Assembly (NCBI GenBank): GCA_933207985.1
Contig: OW240916.1
Span: 293,583,207-293,647,206, forward strand
Direction: 5' to 3'
Source: Pelobates cultripes
Lineage: Eukaryota; Chordata; Amphibia; Anura; Pelobatidae
DNA: 64,000 nt
The translations under genes and the position numbers were made by a program. Positions 38,101 to 50,100 of this stretch are shown piece by piece. The notes under the pieces were generated by a model, which had not been told where the DNA came from, did not search any database, and saw only the letters and a program-made list of their open reading frames with translations. How positions within the stretch are numbered: the first letter of the stretch is position 1; every line of letters starts with the position of its first letter.

Positions 38101-41100
38101 TTGCTTTTGTTCATGCAACTCTAGTCACACCTCCCCTGGCTGTGACTGACACAGCCTGCATAAAAAAATGTTTTCATTTTTCCATCAGATGTTAACTTAC
38201 TTTAAGGGTTTTTATCTCCTGTTCTTTAAATTGAACTTTAATTAAAAAAAGAGGCTCCTGCAGGGTCCAGAATGCAATTAACAGAGCAGGAAATAAGAAA
38301 TTCTAAATTAACAGTGTGCCATAAAGAAAGTTTAATAATTAGATGTGTGGAAGTGTGTAGGAAGGCTGCATAAGTCACATGAATTGAGGTGTCACTCGGC
38401 CTGTATAAACAAAGTGATTTATCTCCTAAATGGCAGATGATTGAGCAGTGAGACAGCAGGGGCATGATCTATACAACAAAACTGCTTCATTAAGCTAAAG
38501 TTGTTTTGGTGACTATAGTGACTATAGTGTCCCTTTAAAGCAGGGGTTCTCAACCTAGTCCTGAAGGACCCCCTACCAGTCCAGGATTTAGGGATTACCT
38601 GGGTGTGTCTAAGGTGTTTTTTTTCTCTTTTTCTAAACACCTTAGACACACCCAGGTAATCCCTAAATCCTGGACTGGTAGGGGGTCCTTGAGGACTGGG
38701 TTGAGAACCCCTGCTTTAAAGGAACCTGTGTGATTGTATTTAAAGCATGGCACGTTCATTGAAAAGAATGGCTATATCAAGTCAACTGATAACAGTAACA
38801 TAATTAGCAATGCTGGGTAAAGCTTTCCTATTGCTTTCACACCTACCTTGTAGTATCTGCAGAAACCGTATGTACATTCTTGTTATTACCAACAGATGTA
38901 GTAGATGCATGATTTGAAGCTTCCGATGTTGACAATACACGACTGTTAGTACCTGCCGACCCATTAACTGTCCACTTTTAATTTTCCGTGTAGGCCCTGA
39001 CACCAAACTTATGCAGAATAGTGGCCGGACCACCCTTAAAAGGACCAGTATTGACCGTCTCATGAATCTCCTTGTCCTCTGGGTATGTAGCAGAAAACAG
39101 GGTGCGGATGTTACTGGGCTTTATTTTTGTCTCAGTCTATATTTTAAAAACTTTTTTTTTTTTTTTAAATTAAATAAAATATATTTTAAATTCCCTTAAG
39201 ATTTAGAAAATGTACTTCAATTATGCTTTGTGCTTTAAAGACATAGTTCTTATATTTCTGAGTTTACAAGAGTTTGATATTTGATTGAGCAAATTCGCAA
39301 AATAGAAGAAAATGTTCTCTGTTCTATTGTAGATGTTTTTTTTCCCATCCCTTCTCTTATTTCTGTGGATTATTCTTTTTCTCTTCTAGATTTTTGTGTT
39401 TCTGGCTGTCATGTGCATAATCCTGGCTATTGGGAATGGCATTTGGGAATCAAAGCAAGGCTATTACTTCCAGGTCTATCTTCCGTGGCAAGATGGTGTC
39501 ACCAACGCAGCGTTCTCAGGATTCCTTATGTTCTGGTCATATGTCATTATTTTGAACACTGTGGTACCAATTTCTCTCTATGTGAGGTAAGGCCTATACT
39601 GAGTAGAGATCTTCCTAAATTAGAGCTCTATGTTATAGTGGGGAGAAGCAGACGCGATAGGAAATACTTTATTTGTATTGAACTTTTTGAGTGCATGGAT
39701 TATCGTCCCACCAGAATTGAAAGTCGGGTACAGGGGGCAGATGGCCCAGACTGGATCCTGGACAAAAAGTTAGCCCATGGGTTTCCTTAGAGTGGCCCTA
39801 AACAGACAGATTGCACAGTGGTTTAAGACACATGAAAGGACTGCCATTAAACCTAATTTGTTTTTAAGAGTGGCAGACAAAACCTTTTGATGTTTCACTA
39901 GACTCCTCTTTCCTTTTTATGTGATTGTCATCTCCTGATGAATATCTCATAGACTAGGCTTTTCTCTCTTATCAGTTTTTTTATGTCTTCCTTTATACCA
40001 CTTCCTATCTTCCAGTTAATATTAAACATGACATGGTTAGTAAATATAATAACAAAAGTGCATCTTTTCATACTCTCCCATATCTTTTGTCAATTTAATT
40101 CTCTTTAATGTTATTTGATCTTCTCCTACTCCACTCATTTCATTCTCCTGATTGGATTATTTCCATTTTCTTACCAGTGTTGAGATCATACGATTAGGAA
40201 ACAGTTTTTACATTAACTGGGACCGCAAGATGTATTATCCAAGGAAAGATACCCCGGCCGAGGCTCGCACCACAACTCTTAATGAGGAGCTGGGCCAGAT
40301 CAAGTACATCTTTTCCGACAAGACCGGAACCCTCACCCAGAATATCATGACCTTTAATAAGTGTTCCATTAATGGCAACTCATACGGTATGTACTGTTGA
40401 AATAGAAAGTTATTATTTAAAATAAAAATAATCACAAACACAGCTCCGTAACCGTTCCTCTAATTGTCAAATACCGTATAACAGTACTTCAGATGGGTCG
40501 TGCAGGAATTAAATCCCCTACCATCTCCAAGAGTTTCCCACTGGTGTCTTCTGCATGACATCCATCTTTATTTGAAATGCTCATCCTTGCTCCCCAAACA
40601 CTACAAAGGTATTACAAAAAATGCATTAAAAGGGTGCGCAATAAAACTTTGTACAATAAATATGTGTATAAAAATAAAGTGCAAACCAGTAAACAATTAT
40701 AAGCCCAAAAAGTGAAAATAAAGAAATAACTGTTATTCACCAAATGGTGCTCAATGCACTTTGGTAATACTTGAGACCTAAAACAGAAATATTGATACTT
40801 ATAGTGCAAATCAGTAAAATAAACAAATAGAAATGTTTACATATGAATAAGACGAAAGGAGTGGATAAGTGTCACTCCACACTATCTGGCATAGGGAGGA
40901 CCAATTCCTAGGAACAAGTTAGGTCCCAAAGAGGGAGCAAAAAAGTCAAAATATATCCAAAGCTGTTCGGATATATTAAAACCTCAAAAGTGTCACGGAG
41001 TATAACCCTAACACGCAGAGTTTAGGATAGCAAGGAATGGACAAAGGGAATATAAATGTCTTACCGGGCCTTAGAGTGGCCGGACTAAACGTTTTAACAG

Positions 41101-44100
41101 AGTAAAGAGTAGTTGACATACAAGCCGAGGTCTGGGAAATGGAGAGACAGCGAAAACGAGAACTAGCCAGAGTCAGGTACACAGTAAAACTCAGAGGGGC
41201 AAACAAGACAGGCAAGGGTTAAAGAGCCAGGAAACAAAGCCACGGTCAATACCAGAAATAATACAAGGAACACACTAAAGGGTACTGGGAACAGAAACCA
41301 CAATATGGCATAGAATCCAGGACCAGGTAAGTTGAAATAATTCTGTTTAATTTGATTGGTCCATGTCAGGCCTGCGCACCAAAACGTGTGTGAATGGGGC
41401 CACCGGAATGACAAGGGCCAATGGGAGCCGACCGCAAGTTTAGCAGCGTTCCTATTACTGTACGGGCCGCGCGTCCAATCAGCCTGTTCGGTGCGCACAG
41501 CGCGCCAGGGCCAGAAGTGTTCGAGCTGCAAGTGGCATGCCTGGAGGCAGGATTGCTCGAGCTATATGCTCGATCAGAAGACCCCTGCCGGCACGCGGAC
41601 TGGATAAGTACCGTTACAAAAAGTTCTTTTCCACTCCGTCTTCCTTCGCTTCCTCGATCAGGCTGGACCCAACATCTCACATACACTGCACGTTTCGCCC
41701 CCCCTGTTGGAGCTTTTTCATGCACATACTGGAGTGGCAGTGATACCACTTCTATCTTGTGAGTTATATTCATGCACTTTTGGGGTTTTTAATTGTTTTT
41801 GGATTACACTTTATTTTTTATACTCATATTTATTTTGTAAAGTTTTTTTGCGCACCCTTTTGTAAATATCTTTTTTTTTTTTTAATTCTGTTTTTATTGA
41901 GGCATATATGCATGTGGGTACAGAACAAAGAGAGGGTGAACACCTATAAACATACAAGTTAGAAGAAATGACTGCCTCTTTTTATATTAATAAAGCAAGC
42001 TTATAACATTCAGCGGTATATGCTCCAGGTTTGCTATTTCTGTATAGAGGCATTGTCAAACGAGTTAACTTGCTAACTTTCTAGGTTACATGAAACAAGC
42101 ATATTTTTTTTTTTGTAATTCTTTATTTTTGGTAAGTCGGTGTGTTACATTGTACATTTTAATGGAACAAATACGCAATACGTTCAGCAATAAAGTAGGT
42201 ACAAACATTTTCTGTTTTACATTGTTGTGTTGCTTTGCTCCTGTGAGAAGTTACTTGCGTACTGACGACTTCATGTTATTTCATTCTGTATTGTTATTAA
42301 CCATTAACAATTAACAATTAACTGTTTCCAGGAGAGTTATTGTGTTTAAGCATATTTTAATGTGACGTTACTGGCAGGCTTTGTGAGTTGATAAAGCATT
42401 GACATTACTAGTTATTCCTGGTAGAGACATTAGGCTTAGTTGTTCTATCCCTAATGCGGCGGCATTATCAATATATACTTTAGAACAATGCTCTACCAAA
42501 TCTGGCTAATGACATGAGAGGGAGCTTGAAGGATAGAGTTGTAGCGTTTGTCAGCGCATAGGTATTAGATTAATGAGAGGGGAGTGCAGTAGGGTGATGG
42601 TTAATATTGCAGAGACATTAAGCAACATACATATCGCAGCGTGCTCAATTTGTGGCCCCATTCTTAGCTGCTTGTCGCTAACGTCGTGAGGCAGTAGCTG
42701 GTAAGTCCATTATTGTCCACATCATGCACTGCGGGGCACTGTGTTGTGTCTCATGATGGTTGTCGCTGGGTTCTTTGCCGGGTTGCTGGCCTGCACTCGT
42801 ACCTGTTCCCGGTATACCTGCGGTCCTGGATGTCGCTGCAGGAAATGGGTTGCCTGGTGTTTGTTGTCGCGTGTGTCAGGTCGGGTAGTGCACATATACT
42901 GCATTGGACTCTGCGGTCTTGTTCCCGCTCTCTCGGTCGCCGCCATCTTAGGTTGGGCCCTGGGCCTGCTTGATGGTCTGGCAGTACCTCCAGGTGTGGC
43001 TTTGTGGCTCGGACCAGGATCACCCACTGGCCCAGAGGGGGTGGGGGGGGACGACCGGGACTGGGTCCGCTGGTGTTCAGTGTGCTTGTCGGGCTGGATA
43101 GTGGAGCGGCGGCCGTCCACTCAACTCACCGCCAGGCGGGCCCCATACCTGGTGTAGCAGGGACCCCTCCTCCGAGGGACTAAAACCCCACGGCAAGCCT
43201 CTCCTTGGCTCCGATAGCCCATGTGTGTCAAGGGTCGCAGATGGTAGACCGTTATTTCCTAAAAAAAAAAAAGCCGATTAATAGGTCAATTGTGTCATGT
43301 TATGCAGGAGCTGGTCTCTCCTGCGACCGCTCGGCTCGGCGGCCCGGCCCGGCCCCCTTGTAAATATCTTTTTTATTGAAGGTTTTGATTCATGAATAGG
43401 AGGAAACACGCAGGTTTCATGCATGGTAATGAGTGATTAAGATCTTGGTTAGCATCAAGTAAGGAGACACGCAGTTCTCGGTTTGGAGTGGTTATTGCGC
43501 ACCCCTTTTTATGCATTTTTTATTACATCTGTAGCATTATTAATTAATTAATAATCGGTGCTTCAGAGCTTCCTGCACATTTTAATACCCGGTACCATCC
43601 CCAGTGTTACCAGAATACCTGCGCAACACAAACAGTAGTACATTGTAATGTAGATTCCACACTCACCGGACCTTGCTGTCTCCAGGGAGCCGATCTTTAC
43701 TCTTGTGATATTTGTCTTCTCTTTTAGGAGACGTGTTTGACTTTGCCGGGAACAGGCTGGAGATAAATGAGGTAGGTTCCCAATTATATCCCAATAGTAT
43801 TTCCCAATTATCTCGGTCATATTTAATTATCCTTATAACTATCACCTAATCATTTATTAATGGAACTTACCAATGCTCTTTACTTACACAGCATACAGAG
43901 AAGGTGGATTTCTCCTACAATCCTCTGGCTGACCCTAAATTTGCTTTCCATGATCATCGATTGGTTGAGTCTGTAAAAATTGGAGATTCTTCTTCTCATG
44001 AATTTTTCCGCCTTCTTGCCCTTTGTCATACTGCCATGTCGGAAGAGAAGAAACCAGGTGAGTTTAGAGGATGGCACTTCATGGGTATATACAGCCTTCC

Positions 44101-47062
44101 GTGTACCAAGGCACCTACCTAATACATACATTAGGCCCCTGGGAACTTGCATAACATAATGATTCCTGTATACTACAACAATTTATTATATATTGGGAAT
44201 TGCAGAAGACAGCAGCAAATATTTGAGCTGTTTAAAGCACAATTTACCTTTAACAGATTTGCTTAGGTAGTGATTCCACTGTCATTCTTTCTGGTGTATA
44301 CTTTACATTTAACGATGAGCAGTTGTTTTTTTGTTTGTTTTTCTTCTGCACTGATACAGTGTTAAACGCTGATGCTGTGTATAATGTTTTTATACCACAC
44401 CGGGCGTCTCACCCCACATTGGCTTTTATCTTAAAATGATGTCCAACCTGTGTGTGCAGAATACTTGTGTTTTATAAATGCTGAAATCTGACAATGCAAT
44501 TGGATTCCCAGTAAATCATATTAAAGTGCAAATTCAATTCAATTTAAGCCACTTTATCCAAGTTAGAACATTTCTCCAAATCTCCCTTGTTTTCAGTTTA
44601 GCTATTTTGGCTTAAAAATTGAAACTAATTTTGAATTCTTTAAAATGGACACTTTACTGAATAACCCTGTTATCTTCCAGATAAGCCCCCATGACCTAAA
44701 ATGTTTTGAAATAGATTACTAAATATGTTATATATAATTGAATCACTAGAACAATAAAATCCACCTCTTCTCCTTTAGCTGCTTCCTTGTCTAATTATGA
44801 GGCTCTCGGCATGTATCACATGGAGTGTCTATAACATCGTATTAGCACACACAAGTCAATTGATAATACAAGGCGTCCAGTGCACATACTTAAAAGGAGA
44901 ACACATTTATACCGAAATTTGAAATTCACTTTGAATTCCTGACATTTCTAATTTAAACCCTGATAGTGTAAGATAAAAAAAGTGCATTCTAAGATACTTT
45001 TTTTTCTTTTATTAACAGCAATTTACGATTAAAATAAGGAATTACTATATTTTATACACGTCTCCCTGAATGTGTCTGAGATGTTTTTTGCTCTGACCAG
45101 TTGTGTTTTTCGGTCCTAGGTGAACTGGTCTATCAAGCTCAGTCTCCTGATGAGGGCGCTCTTGTGACGGCAGCTAGAAACTTTGGATTTGTGTTTCGAT
45201 CCCGTACACCGGAGACCATCACTGTGGTAGAAATGGGAGAGACCAAGGTGTATCAGCTGCTGGCCATCCTGGACTTTAACAATGAGCGAAAGAGGATGTC
45301 TGTGATAGGTGAGCTGTGGGTTAGCTCAATAGCACTGTACAAATGGCTTGCTAAAGTACAGTGGTTACTAATTATCCAATACCTTTGTATCAGGACCTGA
45401 TACATTTTAATTCCAATCTACTTGCAGGAAAACCAGAATCTTCCTATGCATTCCAAACAAATTGTGTATTACGTAACAAATTAATTTCCTTCCAGATTGT
45501 GAGATCCAATGAGTCATGACATATGTGCAGGTACAGATACCCATAATTCAATGCTTCAGCACACTCCTCCCTCGCCACTCTAGAATGCTCAGTTCCACAC
45601 ATAGCCAAACAGAGGAATAGGAAAAGCCGAACCCCTTCCCCCCACCCAACAAAGCGAGCGTGGCAGTTAAAGTACAAGCCAAGCATTGACATTTAATGAA
45701 GGACATGGACTTTAGGCTCTCGCCTTCTAGAAGGAAATTAAGTTTTTGGCAAAGAACACACTTCTTTTCTTACTTTGGATATTAAAAGCCCACGAGTTGT
45801 GGCATACTATAACCTAACACAACAGGACAAGAGGTAGGGCAGGTAGTGACTGAGCATGTCCCTGTGTCCCTAAAAAACGACATATCTCCTGCTGGCAAGT
45901 CGGGGTCTAGACTTCAGCATGTCAGCAATTTTCTTTGTTTTGTTCTAAGAAGAAGAAGTCTTGACTGCACCATGGGACTGCGAGTCAGCATTAGATGAAA
46001 ACCAAAAGCCTCCAAAACACTAAAAGGAACAGAGAGGACCTGTAGAGCACCTCTGGATGAGATCTTCTTATCCTATGGATACACCAGCTAGTCATCAAGA
46101 AGACTTCCAGACCAAAGCCAGAAAGGACGTTGTTTTGAAACAAGTGAGAAGCAGTGAGAAGAAATTCAACTTGCGGCCCTGAAGGAGGGCAAAATTTGAG
46201 TGCTAGGATATTACTAGTACGCTCAGCAGGACTCAGATGTGTTTGGCACAGGACGCATAGTGCAAATCAAGTCAGCAATCCCAGACTTAGCATAGGCCTT
46301 GAAAGCCAAAAGGATTTTTTCGTGATCAGCAGTAGCACCGACCTCCTCACCCAAGAGCAGCATCAAAAAGACCTATCCTAATGGTGCTGGCGCCCTGATC
46401 AGTGCTTATTTGCATAAAAGCTGTCGAGCAGGTGTAAATAATTTCTTTATCCCATATGTCACTACTTATGGGCTCTCACCGTCCAAGGAATGGAATTATT
46501 ATTTTTTACCAATAATATCTCTTAAGCAGCCATAGTGTCATGTGTAAAATCCAAGTAAGATTGCATTATGTCATATTCTAATAGTATTTCTTCTGTCCAC
46601 AGTGAAAAGCCCAGAAGGACGTCTCACCCTCTATTGCAAAGGAGCTGATACTATTGTGTATGAGCTTCTAGACCGGTCAAGTGAGGACCTCAAGGAAGTA
46701 ACCACTGACCATCTTAATGTAAATACTTTCACATTTATATGTTGGCTTAGCTAAATACGGTACTGATGGCCAAACGATTGCTTTCCAGCTATTTGTAGTT
46801 TGGACTACTGGAGAAATCTTTGATGTCAGATGTATTTCAACACCAGCAAGAGCCTTAGTCTGGCTTCAAAATGACAGGTCCAACAATAGCTAGTGTTCTT
46901 ATTCCTTCACTATGTATACATTGTATTTAAATCGAAATCTCCATATTATTGTAGTTCATTTTGCCCAGGCATCGAATTCTTATTTGTGGATATGTTTTTC
47001 AAACAATATAATATTTTTGGATACATGTTTCAAATTATATTTTTTTATAATATTAAAAATAT

Positions 47063-47111
<49 letters not shown>

Positions 47112-50100
47112 ATTAATTTTAAGCTATTAAACCATTTTTCTAAAAGTATTAAATTAACGTCAAAGAAAGTGAAGTTTTTTATGACTTGAGTTAGGTAAAT
47201 TGTTGACTAGGTAATGTCCTGCATGAATCACAATACACCTAAATTACATTCCCGTGGGCAAAAAATAAATAAAACAAATGTCTTTTTATGGTTAATTCAT
47301 AAAGCAATATTGTACGATGAAAATTTGGTAAATGTCGGTACCATGTAAAACCTTTCATATCGTTGTCAAGATTCTAACTAAACTGGGAACTGTCATAAAT
47401 TGACCAGAAACTTTCAGATTTTAGGCCGGATTAAAAGATTTTTCCTACTGGGCTATTTTGTCCTAAAAATGCATTTTCTTGTCAATTTTCAATAGTTGTG
47501 GTTTAGTTAGTACGTCTGTCCTGCATATTTGTTTGTTTGTCTTTCTTTCACTGCACCATCTTTTCAAATACCTAAAAAACAAAGGTCCCAATGTATAAGT
47601 GAACAAAAAATATTAATACATTTGCAAAGTTTTCAAAAATCTGCTTTTTGCTATTGTTATTATGGAGTATTAAGTGTAGATTGATTTGAAATAAAGGCTG
47701 CCACATAACAAAATGAAGGAGTCTGAATATATTCTGAATGCGCTGTATTTTGTTTAATATGAATTTTATTAGGAGATTATATGGTTTAAATCAGCAGATG
47801 GAAATAATTTATTTTCTTTCAGGGAAAAGCTGTCAATGATCATATAGCTCCACTCATGCTTACAATTAACTTAAAAATGTGTGAATTTCGTAGATATGTT
47901 ATATTTACCTCTAAAGACATGCACAGGATTCCACAGCCTGCCTTTGACTCCTTTATTTTTACTTATCTCTTGGTCTGCAGGAGTTTGCTGGTGAAGGCCT
48001 CCGTACGCTAGTTCTCGCCTATAAAGACCTAAACAAAACCTACTTTGCAGATTGGAAGAAACGTCATCATAACGCAAGCACCTCTCTGGAAAATCGAGAG
48101 GAGAAGCTGGGGGAACTATATGAAGAAATTGAGAAGGACCTTAAGGTTAGGGACCACATTCAGGACTGCCTCTTTGGACCCCTTCAAAACTACTAGCTGG
48201 CTACCCCCTTCAAACTCACACTTCCTGATATACGTAAATACACACAAACACACCCTCTTAAATATGGGGATAGACTCACATACACAGATACGCTTTCCCA
48301 GACACACTCACACAGTGGTACACACTACCAGATAGACATTGTCAGACAATCACACACACACACGGACACACAAATACAAACTGTGAGATAAACACAAACA
48401 CACACTAATACACACTGAAAAATGCATACTAATATACACACTGTTAGACACAGACACGCACTTACAGATACACAATGACAGACACAAATTCTCACAAACG
48501 AGTATTAAAATAAATGTTGGTTTTAACACTCCTGTTTGTCATGTATAACATCACATGCTCACATTGCTGCCGCACAGCAGTAGAAAAGGTGCCAATATAG
48601 TCAGGATAGGGACCCCACACTGCTGCATATCTTCAATGCGGTCTATTTAGGAAAATATGTGAAGCTTTATAATGTTCTAATGTTCTGGTCAAGCATCTAT
48701 GTAGGGCCACGATGCTTGACCAGGTCCCGTATCTAGGGAACCTAGCTACTTATAATCAACCAAATCTGTATCTGTGTGTGTGAAAAAGCATTTTATATAA
48801 TATACAATCTAAACATTCACAACAACAAAGAAAAACAGCTGCACTCCATTTACATCATATGACTTTTTGAAAAAAAACCTGTGGAAAAAAATAGAGCGCA
48901 AGTAAATATAAAAAAAAATCTATTGCCATTTCCAAAACTGAGGATGGTTGTCAATTGACAAAGGAACTGAAAAATGTGTGCAAAAACACTGATCTAAAAT
49001 ATTGATTTTATTTATTTTTTTCCCCGTAAGAATATGTTCTAAAATTTGCAATTACCCTGTTAGTGTGTTTAACACATAAAATGCTTTGTGCTTTATTCAT
49101 TGCCTCCTAGAGAGTGACAATCAGAGGCTTAGACTAATTTATCAGTAGCAACTATCATTGTATAATCATGTTCTTTTTTTTTATCACATTCTTTTGTAGG
49201 TGATGTTTTTATTTTTTGTTGCGTTTGTTTTCTTACATGTAAGACGAGCACCCAGCAAAATTCTTAGTAATATTCTAAAATTACTACAAACGGCTTAATG
49301 TTAAGTTATTTTATTCTTACTGGTCTCTTATTAACCACAAGCCTGCCTTATTAACCCTAAACCCGTTACCCTGGGAATCAGCATCAAACTACATCTGTCT
49401 CGGAACATGACTTCCCCAAGCTATAATGACGTAGAGAAACATTTTGTAAACCCAATTACCTTTTTTTTTTTTTTTTTTTTTTAAAAGGAAGCACTGGAAG
49501 GAGAGATTATATTGCCGGCCATGACCTCTTCCTTATTGGTATCCATGTGACATGACCCGATACACTATAAAGCAGATTGATAAAGTCACTTCTTTTGTGG
49601 AAAACAAATTTTCCCACGTGCTTTTTATAGCACAAGCTGCATTTAAGTTGCCAAGTCATCAGAACAGTTATCCTAGAAGGGAAATTTAAAAACGGCAACA
49701 CTAATATTTTCCTTATAGTTGTCCTTTTCCGCAAGCTGTGTGAATGGTTACTGGCTGTGCATCAACCACTTCATTCAGGGCTGGGATTGAACCCGCAAGC
49801 AAAAAAAACACCACCACCACACTATGTAACTTGAGAAAGTAGTTATGGTGAGGGATTGCAAAGATAAATCTTTATTTGTTTATAAAATGGAATTTATTCA
49901 TAATTTATGTAAAAAACAAACAACAACAAAACCCTTGAAAATGTATAGTTAGTTCTTTTGAAATAACCATCACGAAGCCATCAGCAAAAATAAATCACCA
50001 TAATTTCCCAAACAAAAGCACAAGAAGTATAGTGAGTCTCCTAGTTGTCACCAACACCCCAGTTAACTCCCCAAAAAACATGATAAACACAAAAGGCAAA

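Larger units (their letters stand above)
40611..43526. mobile_element. Compound inverted element, possibly Penelope-like
   Basis: ATTACAAAAAATGCATTAAA then AGGGTGCGCAATAA at 40611-40644 returns inverted at 43492-43526. A longer inverted copy of the left sequence (from GGGTGCGCA through AATAAAGTG) lies at about 41790-41857. The stretch includes a hammerhead-like motif on the minus strand and is split by a later retroelement. No reverse transcriptase or GIY-YIG domain is seen, so the class is an inference. Confidence 0.5.

Noticed and set aside
42741..43157. 138-residue + strand frame rich in Cys and Gly
   Set aside because: It lies antisense to an inserted GC-rich retroelement; no domain recognised and frames are open on both strands because of GC content.
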